Part shown: piece after piece, positions 1 to 8,171 of the stretch
Position numbering within the stretch: the stretch's first letter is position 1
How the letters are laid out: each line of letters opens with the position of its first letter
Origin: Alicyclobacillus mali
Lineage (GTDB): Bacteria; Bacillota; Bacilli; Alicyclobacillales; Alicyclobacillaceae
NCBI RefSeq assembly: GCF_017329565.1
Contig: NZ_JAFMTT010000026.1
DNA length: 25,682 bases
Direction: 5' to 3' (one strand)
Translations under genes and position numbers: made by a program
The notes under the pieces: generated by a model
Told to the model about the DNA's origin: nothing
Database searches by the model: none
The model's input: the letters and a program-made list of their open reading frames with translations, nothing else

Positions 1-156
1 TAAAGTCGTTGTCGTACTTTTGTGTCACGTGGCTCACCTCGAATCGACTTATTCTTACATTCTCGATTCGCCGTGTCCACTGTTTTAACCTAACACCAGA
101 CACCCGCATCGCGCGCGGACACTTGGGGGTTCCCCATTGGAACCGGAATTGGGGCG

Positions 157-1044
157 GTGGAGGTGGACGGGAGCCTGGTCACCAGGCTCAACGTCGTACC
201 CGGCGTGGATTTGACTTCGGGATGGAACGGCGTCGACACGGTCTTTTTGCCGCTGCCTCAAGTTTCGCAACTTCTCGAAGATGTCGGCGTTCAGAATGCG
301 TGGGACGGCGCTTCGCGGGTGTGGACGTGGGTCCCTCCTCTCCAAACGAGTGAGCCGCTTGGCCCATCCCAGGGTGTCGAGGAAGTGCGGGCGGACATCG
401 TGGCCAGCGGAGCGAACATCGTGCTTCGGAATCTGCAGGTGGACGGCGACGTGTTTGTCTCTCCGTCTCCTGACGGTTCTGTTTCGCTCGATCACGTCAG
501 CATCGATGGCAAGTTGGTCATCCTGGCGAGCTCGGGTGCACCGATTCAGCTGTCGGACGTCGCGTCGCCTCGCATCGACGTCGATAGCGAGGGACCCGTG
601 TCCATCCAACTCAACGGAGGAGCCGTCGGCGTGCTCGACGTGTTGCCTGGCGAGGGCGGCCTGCAAGTCACTGGTACGAAATCATCCGTCCTTGAGGTGG
701 ACGACTTTGCGACGTCACCGGTCGTGCTCGCGGGAAGCGCCTATGAGTCTGCGGAAATCCGAGCTGCCGATGGCGTCCTGAAGGCCGAAACTTCCCTTCC
801 TCTTGTCAGGGTTCAAGCTTCGGGCGCCACGTTCACTGTGGGGCAAGGTCAGACAATCGGCCTGCTCCAGGTGTCGCCAGCGGTGAACGGTTTCTCTGTG
901 GACAACTTCGGAACCATTCAGTTTCTCGTGAACAGTTCGCCACAACCGGTGTCAAGCCAGGGAACCGGCTCAGTCGTAGCCGCGATGGGGGCGATGACCT
1001 CATCGCAGGCAAGCGGGCCGGCATCGGGCGCCACGGGAGCGTGA
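157..1044 (+). CDS. Hypothetical beta-rich repetitive protein, 5' end uncertain
   Basis: I do not recognise the family with confidence. The first ~65 residues (VEVDG, a GVDL...VFLPLPQVSQLLED segment, then AWDGASRVWTWVPP) resemble the copper-amine-oxidase-N-like stalk domain of Gram-positive surface proteins. The rest is a run of short beta-strand-like repeats rich in V, D, G and S (LQVDGDVFVS, VSIDGKLVIL, IQLNGGAVGV), which suggests a beta-solenoid. The C-terminus is a low-complexity tail of A, S, G and T. No signal peptide precedes the GTG at 157, yet the reading frame is open back to a TAA at 91-93 and reads a plausible DTWGFPIGTGIGAV lead-in. The true start may therefore lie upstream beyond a frameshift, or the gene may be 5'-degraded. 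The GTG start is a placeholder and has no clear ribosome binding site. The gene converges on the DAHP synthase gene with 11 bp between stop codons, and I see no terminator there. Confidence 0.6.
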   Translation: MEVDGSLVTRLNVVPGVDLTSGWNGVDTVFLPLPQVSQLLEDVGVQNAWDGASRVWTWVPPLQTSEPLGPSQGVEEVRADIVASGANIVLRNLQVDGDVFVSPSPDGSVSLDHVSIDGKLVILASSGAPIQLSDVASPRIDVDSEGPVSIQLNGGAVGVLDVLPGEGGLQVTGTKSSVLEVDDFATSPVVLAGSAYESAEIRAADGVLKAETSLPLVRVQASGATFTVGQGQTIGLLQVSPAVNGFSVDNFGTIQFLVNSSPQPVSSQGTGSVVAAMGAMTSSQASGPASGATGA

Positions 1045-1055
1045 AGGGGCTTCCC

Positions 1056-2087
1056 TCACACCCCCACCATCTCCCGCGCGCTCGCACCCTCGTCCGATCC
1101 CGCCAGCGCCAGCGCCACGCGGTTCACCTCTTGCACCATGCGGCCGAACTCCTCATAGTCGATGGTCTGCGCCGCGTCGGACATCGCCTGGTCCGGCACC
1201 GGGTGAATCTCGACGATGACGCCGTCCGCCCCAGCCGCCACGCCGGCGCGGGCCATGGGCCGCACAAACGCGCGCTTGCCGACGCCGTGGGACGGATCGA
1301 CGAGCACGGGCAGGTGAGAGAGCGACTTGACCACCGGGATGGCGTTCAAATCGAGCGTGTTGCGCGTGGCCGTCTCGTACGTGCGGATGCCACGCTCGCA
1401 CAAAATCACGTTCGGGTTGCCCTGCGCCAGGATGTACTCGGCCGCCATCAGCCACTCTTCAATCGTCGCCGAGAGGCCGCGCTTCAGGAGCACGGGCTTG
1501 CCGGATCGCCCGGCTTCGCGCAGCAGCGGGTAGTTCTGCATGTTGCGCGCGCCAATCTGCAGGATGTCCACGTATTCCGCGACGAGATCGACGAGACCGG
1601 GTTCCATGACCTCGGAGACGATGGGCAGGCCGGTCATCTCGCGCGCCGCGGCCATCATCTTCAGGCCCTCTTCGCCGTGGCCCTGGAACGAGTACGGGCT
1701 GGACCGCGGCTTGAAGGCGCCGCCGCGCAGCACGTGCCCGCCGAGGCGCTTCACGGCCTTCGCGACATCGACGATGTTCTCAAGCGACTCCACCGAGCAC
1801 GGCCCGGCCATGATGGTCACGCCGCCCGCGCCGATGCGGTGGCCGCGGACCTCGACGACGGTGTCTTCCGGCTTGTACTCGCGGCTCGCAAGGGCATATG
1901 GCCGCGACACTTCGCGCACTTCGGTGACGCCAACCACCCGCGCCACGCGCTCGGCGAGACCCGGCTCCTTCGCCGCGAGCACGCTCACGCCTGCGCCTGC
2001 CGGGTAGAGGGCGCGTACCCATGCTCCCAGGCCCGCCTTCTCCAACACCTGCTTCAAATCCACCTTCCCGTGGCGAATCACCATCAT
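1056..2087 (-). CDS. aroF: 3-deoxy-7-phosphoheptulonate (DAHP) synthase, Thermotoga/Bacillus type
   Basis: Condenses phosphoenolpyruvate and erythrose 4-phosphate to DAHP, the first step of the shikimate pathway. At 343 aa it has the ferredoxin-like N-terminal regulatory domain (about residues 1-75) of the Thermotoga maritima enzyme, followed by a complete TIM barrel. Motifs seen are AGPCSVES, FKPRSSPYSFQG, QIGARNMQN, LLKRG, CERGIRTYE and VDPSHGVGKR, which hold the PEP, E4P and metal ligands. No chorismate mutase domain is fused. The start ATG overlaps the stop of the upstream acyl-CoA dehydrogenase gene as ATGA, behind an AAGGAG site, so translation is probably coupled. A second ATG follows immediately. 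It is the last gene of the leftward operon. A shikimate-entry enzyme in an otherwise acyl-CoA-type operon suggests supply of shikimate to a dedicated pathway. The N-terminal domain in this family usually confers feedback inhibition by aromatic amino acids; whether it does here cannot be read from sequence. Confidence 0.95.
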   Translation of the reverse strand: MMVIRHGKVDLKQVLEKAGLGAWVRALYPAGAGVSVLAAKEPGLAERVARVVGVTEVREVSRPYALASREYKPEDTVVEVRGHRIGAGGVTIMAGPCSVESLENIVDVAKAVKRLGGHVLRGGAFKPRSSPYSFQGHGEEGLKMMAAAREMTGLPIVSEVMEPGLVDLVAEYVDILQIGARNMQNYPLLREAGRSGKPVLLKRGLSATIEEWLMAAEYILAQGNPNVILCERGIRTYETATRNTLDLNAIPVVKSLSHLPVLVDPSHGVGKRAFVRPMARAGVAAGADGVIVEIHPVPDQAMSDAAQTIDYEEFGRMVQEVNRVALALAGSDEGASAREMVGV

Positions 2088-3244
2088 CTCCGCTCGCTCC
2101 TTTCCGAGGCCCGCTTGGCCTTGTCGATCACGTCGCGCGCAATGACCATCTTCTGAATCTCCGACGTACCTTCCTCGAACCGCTGCATCCTGGCGTCCCG
2201 GTAAATCCGCTCAATTTCGCTCGACTTGAAGTAGCCCGGCCCGCCGTGGATCTGCAGCGCCTTGTCCGTCACGCGCTGCAGCATCTCCGTGGCGAACATC
2301 TTCGCCATCGCCGCCTCCACGGTGATGGGATGGCCTTCGTCGAACCGCCGCGCCGCGTGGAGGACGAGCTGGCGCGCCGCCTCGATGTCCGTCGCCATCT
2401 CCGCGAGCCACATCTGGATGATCTGGCGCTTGGCGAGCGGCTGATCGAAGGTGACGCGCCGCAGGGCGTGCTGGGCCGCGAGCTCAAGCGCTCGCTCCGC
2501 CGCGCCGACGCAGGTCATGCCAATGGCGGTGCGGGACGGATCGAGAAACCCGCGGAACGCCACCTCCAGGCCGTCGCCCTCCTCGCCGAGCCGGTTGGCG
2601 ACGGGGACGCGGCAGTCGCGCAGGCGAAGGTGCCCGTGCGCCGTGCCCGCGATGCCCATGGCCGGCGCCATGAATTCAATCGTGAGGCCCGGCGCGTCGC
2701 GCGGGACGAGGAGCGCGAGTGTCCCTTCGCCGCCCGACGTCCCCTCGAGCCGGCAGAAGAGCAAAAAGTAGTCCGCCACGTCGCTGAAGATGATCATCCA
2801 CTTCTCGCCGTTCAGGACGTACGCGTCGCCCTCGCGCCGGGCTGTCGTCTTGAGGTCCGCGCCGGAACCCGAATTCGGCTCCGTCAGCGTGAAGGTCACG
2901 CGGATGTCGCCCGCGACAAACGGCTTCACAAATCGCTCCACCTGATCCGGCGTCGCCTTCTGCGCGAGCGATCGCCACAGGCTGTTCGCCACATGCACGA
3001 TGACCCGGATGGAACCGTGCGTGTGCGCGAAGCGGCGCAAGAGATCCAAATAATCCGTGAAGCTGAGCCCGTGCCCGCCGAGATGGGGCGGGGCGGCGAG
3101 CCGCAGGTAGCCGGCGTCGCGAAGCTCTCGCCACAAGGCTTCCGGCACCGTCCCCGTAGCTTCAATCTGCTCGGACCAAGCCCTGGCCGGGCCTGCCACG
3201 TAAGCGTCGACGTCCTTCCGCCACTCGTCCAGCGTCCGCATCAT
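2084..3244 (-). CDS. Acyl-CoA dehydrogenase family protein (first copy)
   Basis: FAD-dependent dehydrogenase of 386 aa, the usual length for the family. Visible are the helical N-terminal domain, the beta-domain flavin/substrate motif TLTEPNSGSGADLKT, NGEKWMI, a C-terminal four-helix domain with RVTFDQPLAKRQ, the IHGGPGYF segment, and RFEEGTSEIQK, which carries the glutamate expected to abstract the alpha proton. I chose the ATG at 3244 because a GGAGG site lies 9 nt upstream; the GTG at 3250 is too close to that site. It sits 15 bp downstream of a CoA ligase gene and overlaps aroF by 4 bp. Relatives act on straight-chain, branched or alicyclic acyl-CoAs, including cyclohexanecarboxyl-CoA dehydrogenases of anaerobes, so the substrate is not fixed by sequence. 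Context points to an alicyclic acyl-CoA (inference). Confidence 0.9.
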   Translation of the reverse strand: MMRTLDEWRKDVDAYVAGPARAWSEQIEATGTVPEALWRELRDAGYLRLAAPPHLGGHGLSFTDYLDLLRRFAHTHGSIRVIVHVANSLWRSLAQKATPDQVERFVKPFVAGDIRVTFTLTEPNSGSGADLKTTARREGDAYVLNGEKWMIIFSDVADYFLLFCRLEGTSGGEGTLALLVPRDAPGLTIEFMAPAMGIAGTAHGHLRLRDCRVPVANRLGEEGDGLEVAFRGFLDPSRTAIGMTCVGAAERALELAAQHALRRVTFDQPLAKRQIIQMWLAEMATDIEAARQLVLHAARRFDEGHPITVEAAMAKMFATEMLQRVTDKALQIHGGPGYFKSSEIERIYRDARMQRFEEGTSEIQKMVIARDVIDKAKRASERSERR

Positions 3245-3259
3245 GGCCACCTTCCTCCG

Positions 3260-4864
3260 TCAGCCCGTCTTCTCGGCGCGCTCGCGCTCCAGCTTCCGCT
3301 GGATGTCCTGGCGCAGCACGTACTTCTGGATCTTGCCGCTCGCCGTCCGCGGCATCTCGTCGATGATCTCGAGCCGCTCCGGCCAGTAGATCTTCGCCAT
3401 GCCGCGCTCACCGAGGAAATCCGTGATGTCGCACAGTTCCAGCCGCTTGGCGCCCGGTTTCAGCACCACGTAGGCGCAGGCGCGCTCGCCGAGCCGCTCG
3501 TCCGGCATGGCCACCACGGCCGCGTCGGCGATGTCCGGGTGCTGGTACAGGAGGTCTTCAATCTCCACCACCGGGATCTTCTCGCCACCGCGGTTCACCA
3601 CGTCCTTCTTCCGCCCCGTGATGCGCAGATAACCGCCCTCGTCGATCACGGCGAGATCGCCCGTGTCGAAAAAGCCGTCCGGCGTCATGGCCGCCTCGTA
3701 CCACTCGGGGTGATGGAGGTAGGTGACGAACATGGCGGGCGTCTTCACCTGGAAGTTGCCCTCGGTGCCGGGCGGGAGCTCGCGGCCCTCCTCGTCCACC
3801 ACGCGGATCTGCATGCGGTCGAGCACGCGCCCGTCTGTGCCCCACAGCTTCTCCGGCGGATCCGACGGCCGCCCGACGGTGACGAGGCACGATTCGGTGG
3901 ACCCCCATGCGCCGACGACGGCGCACTGAAGCTTCTCGCGCGCCTCCTGCGCGAGCTGGCGCGGGATGGCGGCGCCGGTGGCGATGAAGAGCCGAAGCCC
4001 CTTCGGCGGCCTGTCCGCGCGGGTGATGTCAGAGAGAAACGGCATGGCGGCCTGGACGAACGTCGCGCCGTGCTCCTCAATGGCCGCGCGCGCCTTGTCC
4101 ACGTCCCAAATGGCGTGATAAATTCCCGGGGCCCCAATATAGAAGGAAACGAGCATTCCGTAGAGAAATCCTGTCTGGTGAGCGGTCGGGGAGGGCACCC
4201 AGATCCGGTCCTTCGACGTGAGCCCGAGCGTGCGCGTGTGGATGAGAAGCGCCTCGGAAAGCGTCCCGTGCGTGTGCAACACGCCCTTCGGCTCGCCGGT
4301 GGTGCCGGACGTGTACAGAAGCTGCGAGTGGCTGTCCGGCCCAGGCCTTCTCGCCGAAAGCGCCTCCTTCGCCGCCTCGGCGTCCGCTTCCTGCGCGAGG
4401 AGGCCGCCGAGATCGGACGAAAGCGGGGCGTACGGGGCCATCGGCAGGATGAGCGCGTGTTCGACGCGCGGCGCTTCCTTCAGGACGCTCTCGACAAACG
4501 GCCGATAGTCGAAGCGGCGGAACGCGTCCGGCGCGATGAAGACGCGGCTCTCGGACGAGTTCAGGATGAAGGCTACCTCGCGCTCGCGGAGCTGAGGCAG
4601 GATCGGGCACGGCGTGGCGCCCACCTTCCAGATGGCGAGCGTCAGCGCCACAAACGGCCAGCCGCTCGGGAGCTGATACGCCACGGCCTCGCCGGGCTTC
4701 ACGTCGAGCTGAAGCAGGCGCGCTGCGATGCGCGCAGCAAGCCGGTCGAGCTCCGCGTAGGTGAGCATGACGGGCTCGTCGCCGTAGAGGTCGATCACGG
4801 CGATTTGTCCCGGGTTGTCGCGCAGGGTGGTTTCGAACTGATCCAAGAACAAAGGAGCGCTCAC
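3260..4864 (-). CDS. AMP-dependent acyl-CoA ligase (first copy), cyclohexanecarboxylate/medium-chain ligase-like
   Basis: ANL-superfamily adenylating enzyme of 534 aa that should activate a carboxylic acid through an acyl-AMP and transfer it to CoA. Core motifs are complete: YTSGTTGEPKG (P-loop), GAWGSTES, FDTGDLAVID, GRKKDVVNRGGEKI, and PRTASGKIQK with the C-terminal catalytic lysine. The N-terminal part (YQLPSGWPFVALTLAIWKVGATP, REREVAF, RRFDY) resembles the FadK/AliA/CaiC branch, which includes cyclohexanecarboxylate-CoA ligase of Rhodopseudomonas. The GTG at 4864 was chosen because an AAAGGGG site lies just upstream and the family similarity begins right after it; an open frame extends to 5026 but crosses the promoter region. 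It is the first gene of the leftward operon, reading from the promoter at 4909-4938. The acid it activates is unknown; shikimate or a shikimate-derived cyclohexene carboxylate is the contextual guess. Confidence 0.88.
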   Translation of the reverse strand: MSAPLFLDQFETTLRDNPGQIAVIDLYGDEPVMLTYAELDRLAARIAARLLQLDVKPGEAVAYQLPSGWPFVALTLAIWKVGATPCPILPQLREREVAFILNSSESRVFIAPDAFRRFDYRPFVESVLKEAPRVEHALILPMAPYAPLSSDLGGLLAQEADAEAAKEALSARRPGPDSHSQLLYTSGTTGEPKGVLHTHGTLSEALLIHTRTLGLTSKDRIWVPSPTAHQTGFLYGMLVSFYIGAPGIYHAIWDVDKARAAIEEHGATFVQAAMPFLSDITRADRPPKGLRLFIATGAAIPRQLAQEAREKLQCAVVGAWGSTESCLVTVGRPSDPPEKLWGTDGRVLDRMQIRVVDEEGRELPPGTEGNFQVKTPAMFVTYLHHPEWYEAAMTPDGFFDTGDLAVIDEGGYLRITGRKKDVVNRGGEKIPVVEIEDLLYQHPDIADAAVVAMPDERLGERACAYVVLKPGAKRLELCDITDFLGERGMAKIYWPERLEIIDEMPRTASGKIQKYVLRQDIQRKLERERAEKTG

Positions 4865-4908
4865 GGGCGCCGCCCCTTTCCGCACAAAATTCGTACCTGG
4901 TGATAAGC

Positions 4909-4938
4909 ATTCTATCACCGCTCGGTCGACGGATTCAA
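4909..4938 (-). promoter_or_regulatory. SigA-type promoter of the leftward ligase-ACAD-aroF operon
   Basis: On the minus strand, TTGAAT (4933-4938) and TAGAAT (4909-4914) are separated by 18 nt. The -10 box lies inside the inverted repeat at 4899-4919, so binding there should block transcription. Confidence 0.55.
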
Positions 4939-4954
4939 TACCAGGTGTTAATAT
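4926..4954 (+). promoter_or_regulatory. Candidate SigA-type promoter of the rightward operon
   Basis: TCGACG (4926-4931) and TAATAT (4949-4954) are 17 nt apart, upstream of the dienoyl-CoA reductase gene. An ACCAGGT heptamer lies in the spacer and another just past the expected start point. The -35 box matches consensus at only four of six positions. Confidence 0.4.
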
Positions 4955-5024
4955 CAGCTTATAAGACCAGGTGCGAAAACATGCGTGCCGCGCGGGACGT
5001 GCGCGGCCGGGACGAGGTGACATC

Positions 5025-7034
5025 ATGCCAGAGAGATGGATGAAACGGCGCTATGAAGCGCTGGCCCAGCCGGGGAAGATTGGTTCACTGGAGCTTCCGC
5101 ACCGCATTCTCATGGGCTCCATGCACATGGGCCTCGAGCACGACGACGACGAGATGATAGCGCGCCTGTGCGCCTTTTACCGCGAGCGCGCGCTGGGCGG
5201 CGCGGCACTCATCATCACGGGCGGCGCGTGCGTGCTGCCGGAGGGCGGCGGTCACATGTTGACGCTCACGAACCCGCGCCACGTGGAGCGGCTGGCGCAA
5301 CTGCCGAAGGCCGTGCACGAGGTGGGCGGCCGCATCGCGCTTCAACTCTACCACGCGGGCAGGTATGCGTTTTCGGAGGAGATTGGCCAGCAGGCCGTGG
5401 CGCCAAGCCCGCTTCCGTCTCGGCTCACGCGCGAGACGCCTCGCGAGATGACGCTCGAGGACATCCGCCGCACCATCGAGGGCTACGCGAACGCGGCGCG
5501 CACCGCGAAGGAGATAGGCTTTGACGCCATCGAGATCATGGGGTCGGAAGGCTATCTCCTCAACCAGTTTTTGTCGCCCGTCACCAACCACCGCAATGAC
5601 GAGTACGGCGGCGATTTCGAGCGGCGCATGCGGCTGCCGCTCGAGGTGGTGGAGGCGGTGCGCCGCGCCGTGGGGCCTGCGTACCCCATCATCTTCCGCA
5701 TGTCCGGGCTCGACTGCATGCCCGGCAGCACCACGGCGGAGGAGACCATCCAATTCGCGCAGGCGCTCGAGAGGGCGGGGGTGGACGCGCTCAACGTCGG
5801 CATCGGCTGGCACGAGGCCGCCGTGCCCACGGTGCAGCAGGTGGTGCCGCGCGGCGGGTTTGCCGGCGTGGCTGGGTTCGTGCGCCAGCACGTCACCGTG
5901 CCCGTGCTCGCCGCCAATCGCCTGAACGTGCCGGAGGTGGCCAACGAGCTTGTGGCGGACGGCTTCCTCGACTTCATCGCCCCTGCGCGCCCGTGGCTCG
6001 CGGACGCCGAGTTCGCGAAGAAGATCCTCGAGGGCGATCGCGACGGCCTGAACGTGTGCATCGCCTGCAACCAGTCCTGCCTGGATCACACGCTCGTGAA
6101 GCCGTACCGCGTCGTGAGCTGCCTCGTCAACCCGCGCGCGGGCTACGAGGCGCTCCGTCCGCGCGTGAAGGGCCCCGCGCGGCGGCGCGTGGCGGTGGTC
6201 GGCGGCGGGCCGGCGGGGCTCGAGGCGGCGCGCGCGGCCGCGGAGCGCGGGCACGAGGTCACGCTGTTCGAGCGGGACAAGGAGCTCGGCGGGCAGTTCC
6301 GCCTCGCCTCGCGCATCCCGGGCAAGGACGAGTTTTTGGAGACCATTCGGTATTATGAGGTCATGCTTGAACGCCTGGGCGTGACTGTTACAATGCAGAC
6401 AGAGCCGAGCCTGGACCAGCTCGCCGAATTTGACGACGTGATCGTCGCGGTGGGCGTGAAGCCGAAGGCGCCGGGCATCCCGGGCGAGGATCTGCCACAC
6501 GTGGTGTCGTATCAGGATCTGCTCATGGGCCGCGTGCAGCCGGGCCGGAACATCGTCATCCTCGGCGCGGGCGGCATCGGCTGTGACGTCGCCGTGTTCC
6601 TCGGCACCAGGCGGCGCATGACGCCCGAGGCGCACGCGTTTTTCGAGGAGCAGGGGTTGCCTGTGCCAGAGCCCATCGAGCGCACCATCACCATGCTCGC
6701 GCGCAGCGACCGCATCGGCCGCGGCATCGGGCGCAGCACGCGCTGGGTGGTTCGCCAGGAGATGCAGCGGCTCGGCGTGAACGTCGTGCCGAACGTGGCG
6801 ATGCTCGAAATCACGCGGGACGGCGTGCGAATTGCGCGCGAGGGCCGCGAGGAATTGGTCCCGGCGGATCAGGTGGTGCTCTGCACCGGACAATTGCCGC
6901 ACGAGGCGGATTGGGTGGAGAAGCTCCCGCCGCGCGTGCGCGTGCACGTCGTCGGCGGCGCGAAGGACAGCCGCGACATCAACGCGGCGCGAGCCATCCG
7001 CGAGGCCTGGACGGCCGCGTACGAGATTGGATGA
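5025..7034 (+). CDS. 2,4-dienoyl-CoA reductase family (FadH-type, FMN/Fe-S/FAD)
   Basis: NADPH-dependent flavoenzyme of 669 aa, close to the 672 aa of E. coli FadH, and similar along its length. An OYE-type TIM barrel comes first, with the two FadH catalytic residues in place: Tyr in GSEGYLLNQF (about residue 177) and His in GIGWHEAAVPT (about 263). Next are the 4Fe-4S cysteines in CIACNQSC and a later SCLVNPRAG. The second half has an FAD Rossmann motif (VVGGGPAGLEAA), an ELGGQF stretch and an NAD(P) motif (ILGAGGIGCDVA). The ATG at 5025 follows GAGGTGA; an upstream ATG at 4971 lacks a site. It is the first gene of the rightward operon, 18 bp before the SDR gene. Ordinary FadH serves oxidation of unsaturated fatty acids. 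Here it could instead reduce cyclohexadiene-carboxyl-CoA intermediates (inference from context). Confidence 0.93.
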   Translation: MPERWMKRRYEALAQPGKIGSLELPHRILMGSMHMGLEHDDDEMIARLCAFYRERALGGAALIITGGACVLPEGGGHMLTLTNPRHVERLAQLPKAVHEVGGRIALQLYHAGRYAFSEEIGQQAVAPSPLPSRLTRETPREMTLEDIRRTIEGYANAARTAKEIGFDAIEIMGSEGYLLNQFLSPVTNHRNDEYGGDFERRMRLPLEVVEAVRRAVGPAYPIIFRMSGLDCMPGSTTAEETIQFAQALERAGVDALNVGIGWHEAAVPTVQQVVPRGGFAGVAGFVRQHVTVPVLAANRLNVPEVANELVADGFLDFIAPARPWLADAEFAKKILEGDRDGLNVCIACNQSCLDHTLVKPYRVVSCLVNPRAGYEALRPRVKGPARRRVAVVGGGPAGLEAARAAAERGHEVTLFERDKELGGQFRLASRIPGKDEFLETIRYYEVMLERLGVTVTMQTEPSLDQLAEFDDVIVAVGVKPKAPGIPGEDLPHVVSYQDLLMGRVQPGRNIVILGAGGIGCDVAVFLGTRRRMTPEAHAFFEEQGLPVPEPIERTITMLARSDRIGRGIGRSTRWVVRQEMQRLGVNVVPNVAMLEITRDGVRIAREGREELVPADQVVLCTGQLPHEADWVEKLPPRVRVHVVGGAKDSRDINAARAIREAWTAAYEIG

Positions 7035-7052
7035 GCCGGGGAGGCGACACGT

Positions 7053-7838
7053 TTGTTACTGGAAGGAAAGCGGGCATTCATCACCGGATCGAGCCGCGGC
7101 ATCGGCCGCGCCATCGCTCTACAGATGGCCAGGCACGGCGCGGACGTGGTGGTCCACTACCGCCGTCAGCCGGAGGAGGCCGAGGCCACCGCGCAGGAGA
7201 TTCGAAATCTCGGCCGCCGCGCCATGGTCGTCAAGGCGGAACTCGAGAGCCAGGACGAGCTGAACCAGGCGTTCGACCAGATTGAGCGCGAGTTTGGCGA
7301 TCTCGACATCTTCGTCGCGAACGCCGCCGCGTCGGCGTTCAAGCCCATCGAGCAGCTGAAGGACTACCACCTCGACCGGACGTACCGCGTGGTGATTCAC
7401 AGCACCGTGTTCGCGGCGCAGCGCGTCATCCCCATGATGGAGCGGCGCGGCGGCGGCCGGATCATCACCATGTCGAGCATGGGCAGCACCTTCACGCTGC
7501 CCAATTACGCCACGCTCGGCACGGCGAAGGCGGCGCTCGAGGCGCTCACCCGCTACCTCGCCCGCGAGGCCGCGCCGAAGAACATCACGGTGAACGCCAT
7601 CAACCCAGGCGTCGTCGACACGGAGTCCGCCCGCTTCTACGGGGCGGATCACTACGACGCTTATCGCCGCGACGTGGAGGCGCACACGCCGCTCGGCCGC
7701 CTCGCGTCGCCGGAAGAGGTGGCGGACGTCGCCGTCTTCCTCGCGAGCGATCTCAGCCGCTTTGTCACCGGCCAGGTCATCTGGGTGGACGGCGGTCTGA
7801 CGCTTCTCACGGGCGGATTCGAAAGCTTTTCATCCTAA
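7053..7838 (+). CDS. FabL-like short-chain dehydrogenase/enoyl reductase
   Basis: SDR-fold NADP(H) oxidoreductase of 261 aa. It has TGSSRGIG near the N-terminus for cofactor binding, ANAAASAF in place of the usual NNAG, MSSMGS, and the catalytic stretch NYATLGTAK. Tyr and Lys are separated by six residues rather than three, the hallmark of enoyl-ACP reductase III (FabL) of Bacillus, and the following AALEALTRYLA matches FabL as I recall it. It ends with VDGGLTLL. The start is TTG, chosen because GGGGAGG lies 8 nt upstream. It sits between the dienoyl-CoA reductase and an ACP gene. Either it is a general enoyl-ACP reductase, or it does the last reduction, 1-cyclohexenylcarbonyl-CoA (or -ACP) to the saturated ring, the role of ChcA in Streptomyces. 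Context favours the second; sequence alone does not decide. Confidence 0.88.
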   Translation: MLLEGKRAFITGSSRGIGRAIALQMARHGADVVVHYRRQPEEAEATAQEIRNLGRRAMVVKAELESQDELNQAFDQIEREFGDLDIFVANAAASAFKPIEQLKDYHLDRTYRVVIHSTVFAAQRVIPMMERRGGGRIITMSSMGSTFTLPNYATLGTAKAALEALTRYLAREAAPKNITVNAINPGVVDTESARFYGADHYDAYRRDVEAHTPLGRLASPEEVADVAVFLASDLSRFVTGQVIWVDGGLTLLTGGFESFSS

Positions 7839-7863
7839 ATCCTCTACGCAAAGGAGATGCGAC

Positions 7864-8118
7864 ATGGCAACGTTGAGCAGGGAAGATATCGAGGCGCGCG
7901 TGCGCAAGGTGGTTGCGAATCAGCTTCAACTGTCCGAGTCTGAGGTGAAGCCGGACAGCCTGTTTGTGGACGATCTCGGCGCGGACTCTCTCGACCTCAC
8001 CGAGCTCGCCGTCGCGTTTGAGGACGAGTTCGACCTCGAGATCCCCGAGGCCGACTTCGGCCAGTTGTCCACCGTGGCGGGCGTGGTCGACTACATCGAG
8101 CGCCGCCTGTCCGCGTGA
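7864..8118 (+). CDS. Acyl carrier protein
   Basis: Small acidic protein of 84 aa with the four-helix ACP pattern. The serine that receives phosphopantetheine is in DLGADSLDLTEL, followed by AFEDEFDLEIP and VVDYIERRL. The start follows AAAGGAG at good spacing. It is not beside fabF, fabD or other fatty-acid synthesis genes; it lies between an SDR and an acyl-activating ligase, so it is probably a pathway-dedicated carrier rather than the housekeeping AcpP. The next ligase could load it, and ring intermediates could be carried on it or delivered by it to fatty acid synthase. Its stop codon overlaps a possible GTG start of the ligase gene (GTGA). Confidence 0.93.
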   Translation: MATLSREDIEARVRKVVANQLQLSESEVKPDSLFVDDLGADSLDLTELAVAFEDEFDLEIPEADFGQLSTVAGVVDYIERRLSA

Positions 8119-8171
8119 CGGCCGGGCGCAAAGCTGAGGCGGCGCAAACTCCCCGAAGTGGAGGCGTGGCG

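Larger units (their letters stand above)
4865..5024. promoter_or_regulatory. Divergent operon control region with repressor-like operators
   Basis: This 160-bp AT-richer gap separates the two divergent operons. It holds a perfect inverted repeat GGTGATA-N7-TATCACC (4899-4919) that overlaps the leftward -10 box. The heptamer ACCAGGT occurs at 4940-4946 and 4966-4972 and inverted (ACCTGGT) at 4895-4901. The layout suits a repressor that controls both operons at once, for example a TetR-type acyl-CoA sensor, but no such regulator gene is visible nearby. Confidence 0.6.

Noticed and set aside
2021..4903. 960-aa open frame on the plus strand opposite the leftward operon
   Set aside because: It is the GC-driven antisense shadow of the ligase and dehydrogenase genes: Arg/His/Leu-rich, no family motifs, no start site.
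5085..6947. 620-aa minus-strand open frame
   Set aside because: Antisense shadow of the FadH-type reductase, which has complete catalytic and cofactor motifs on the plus strand.
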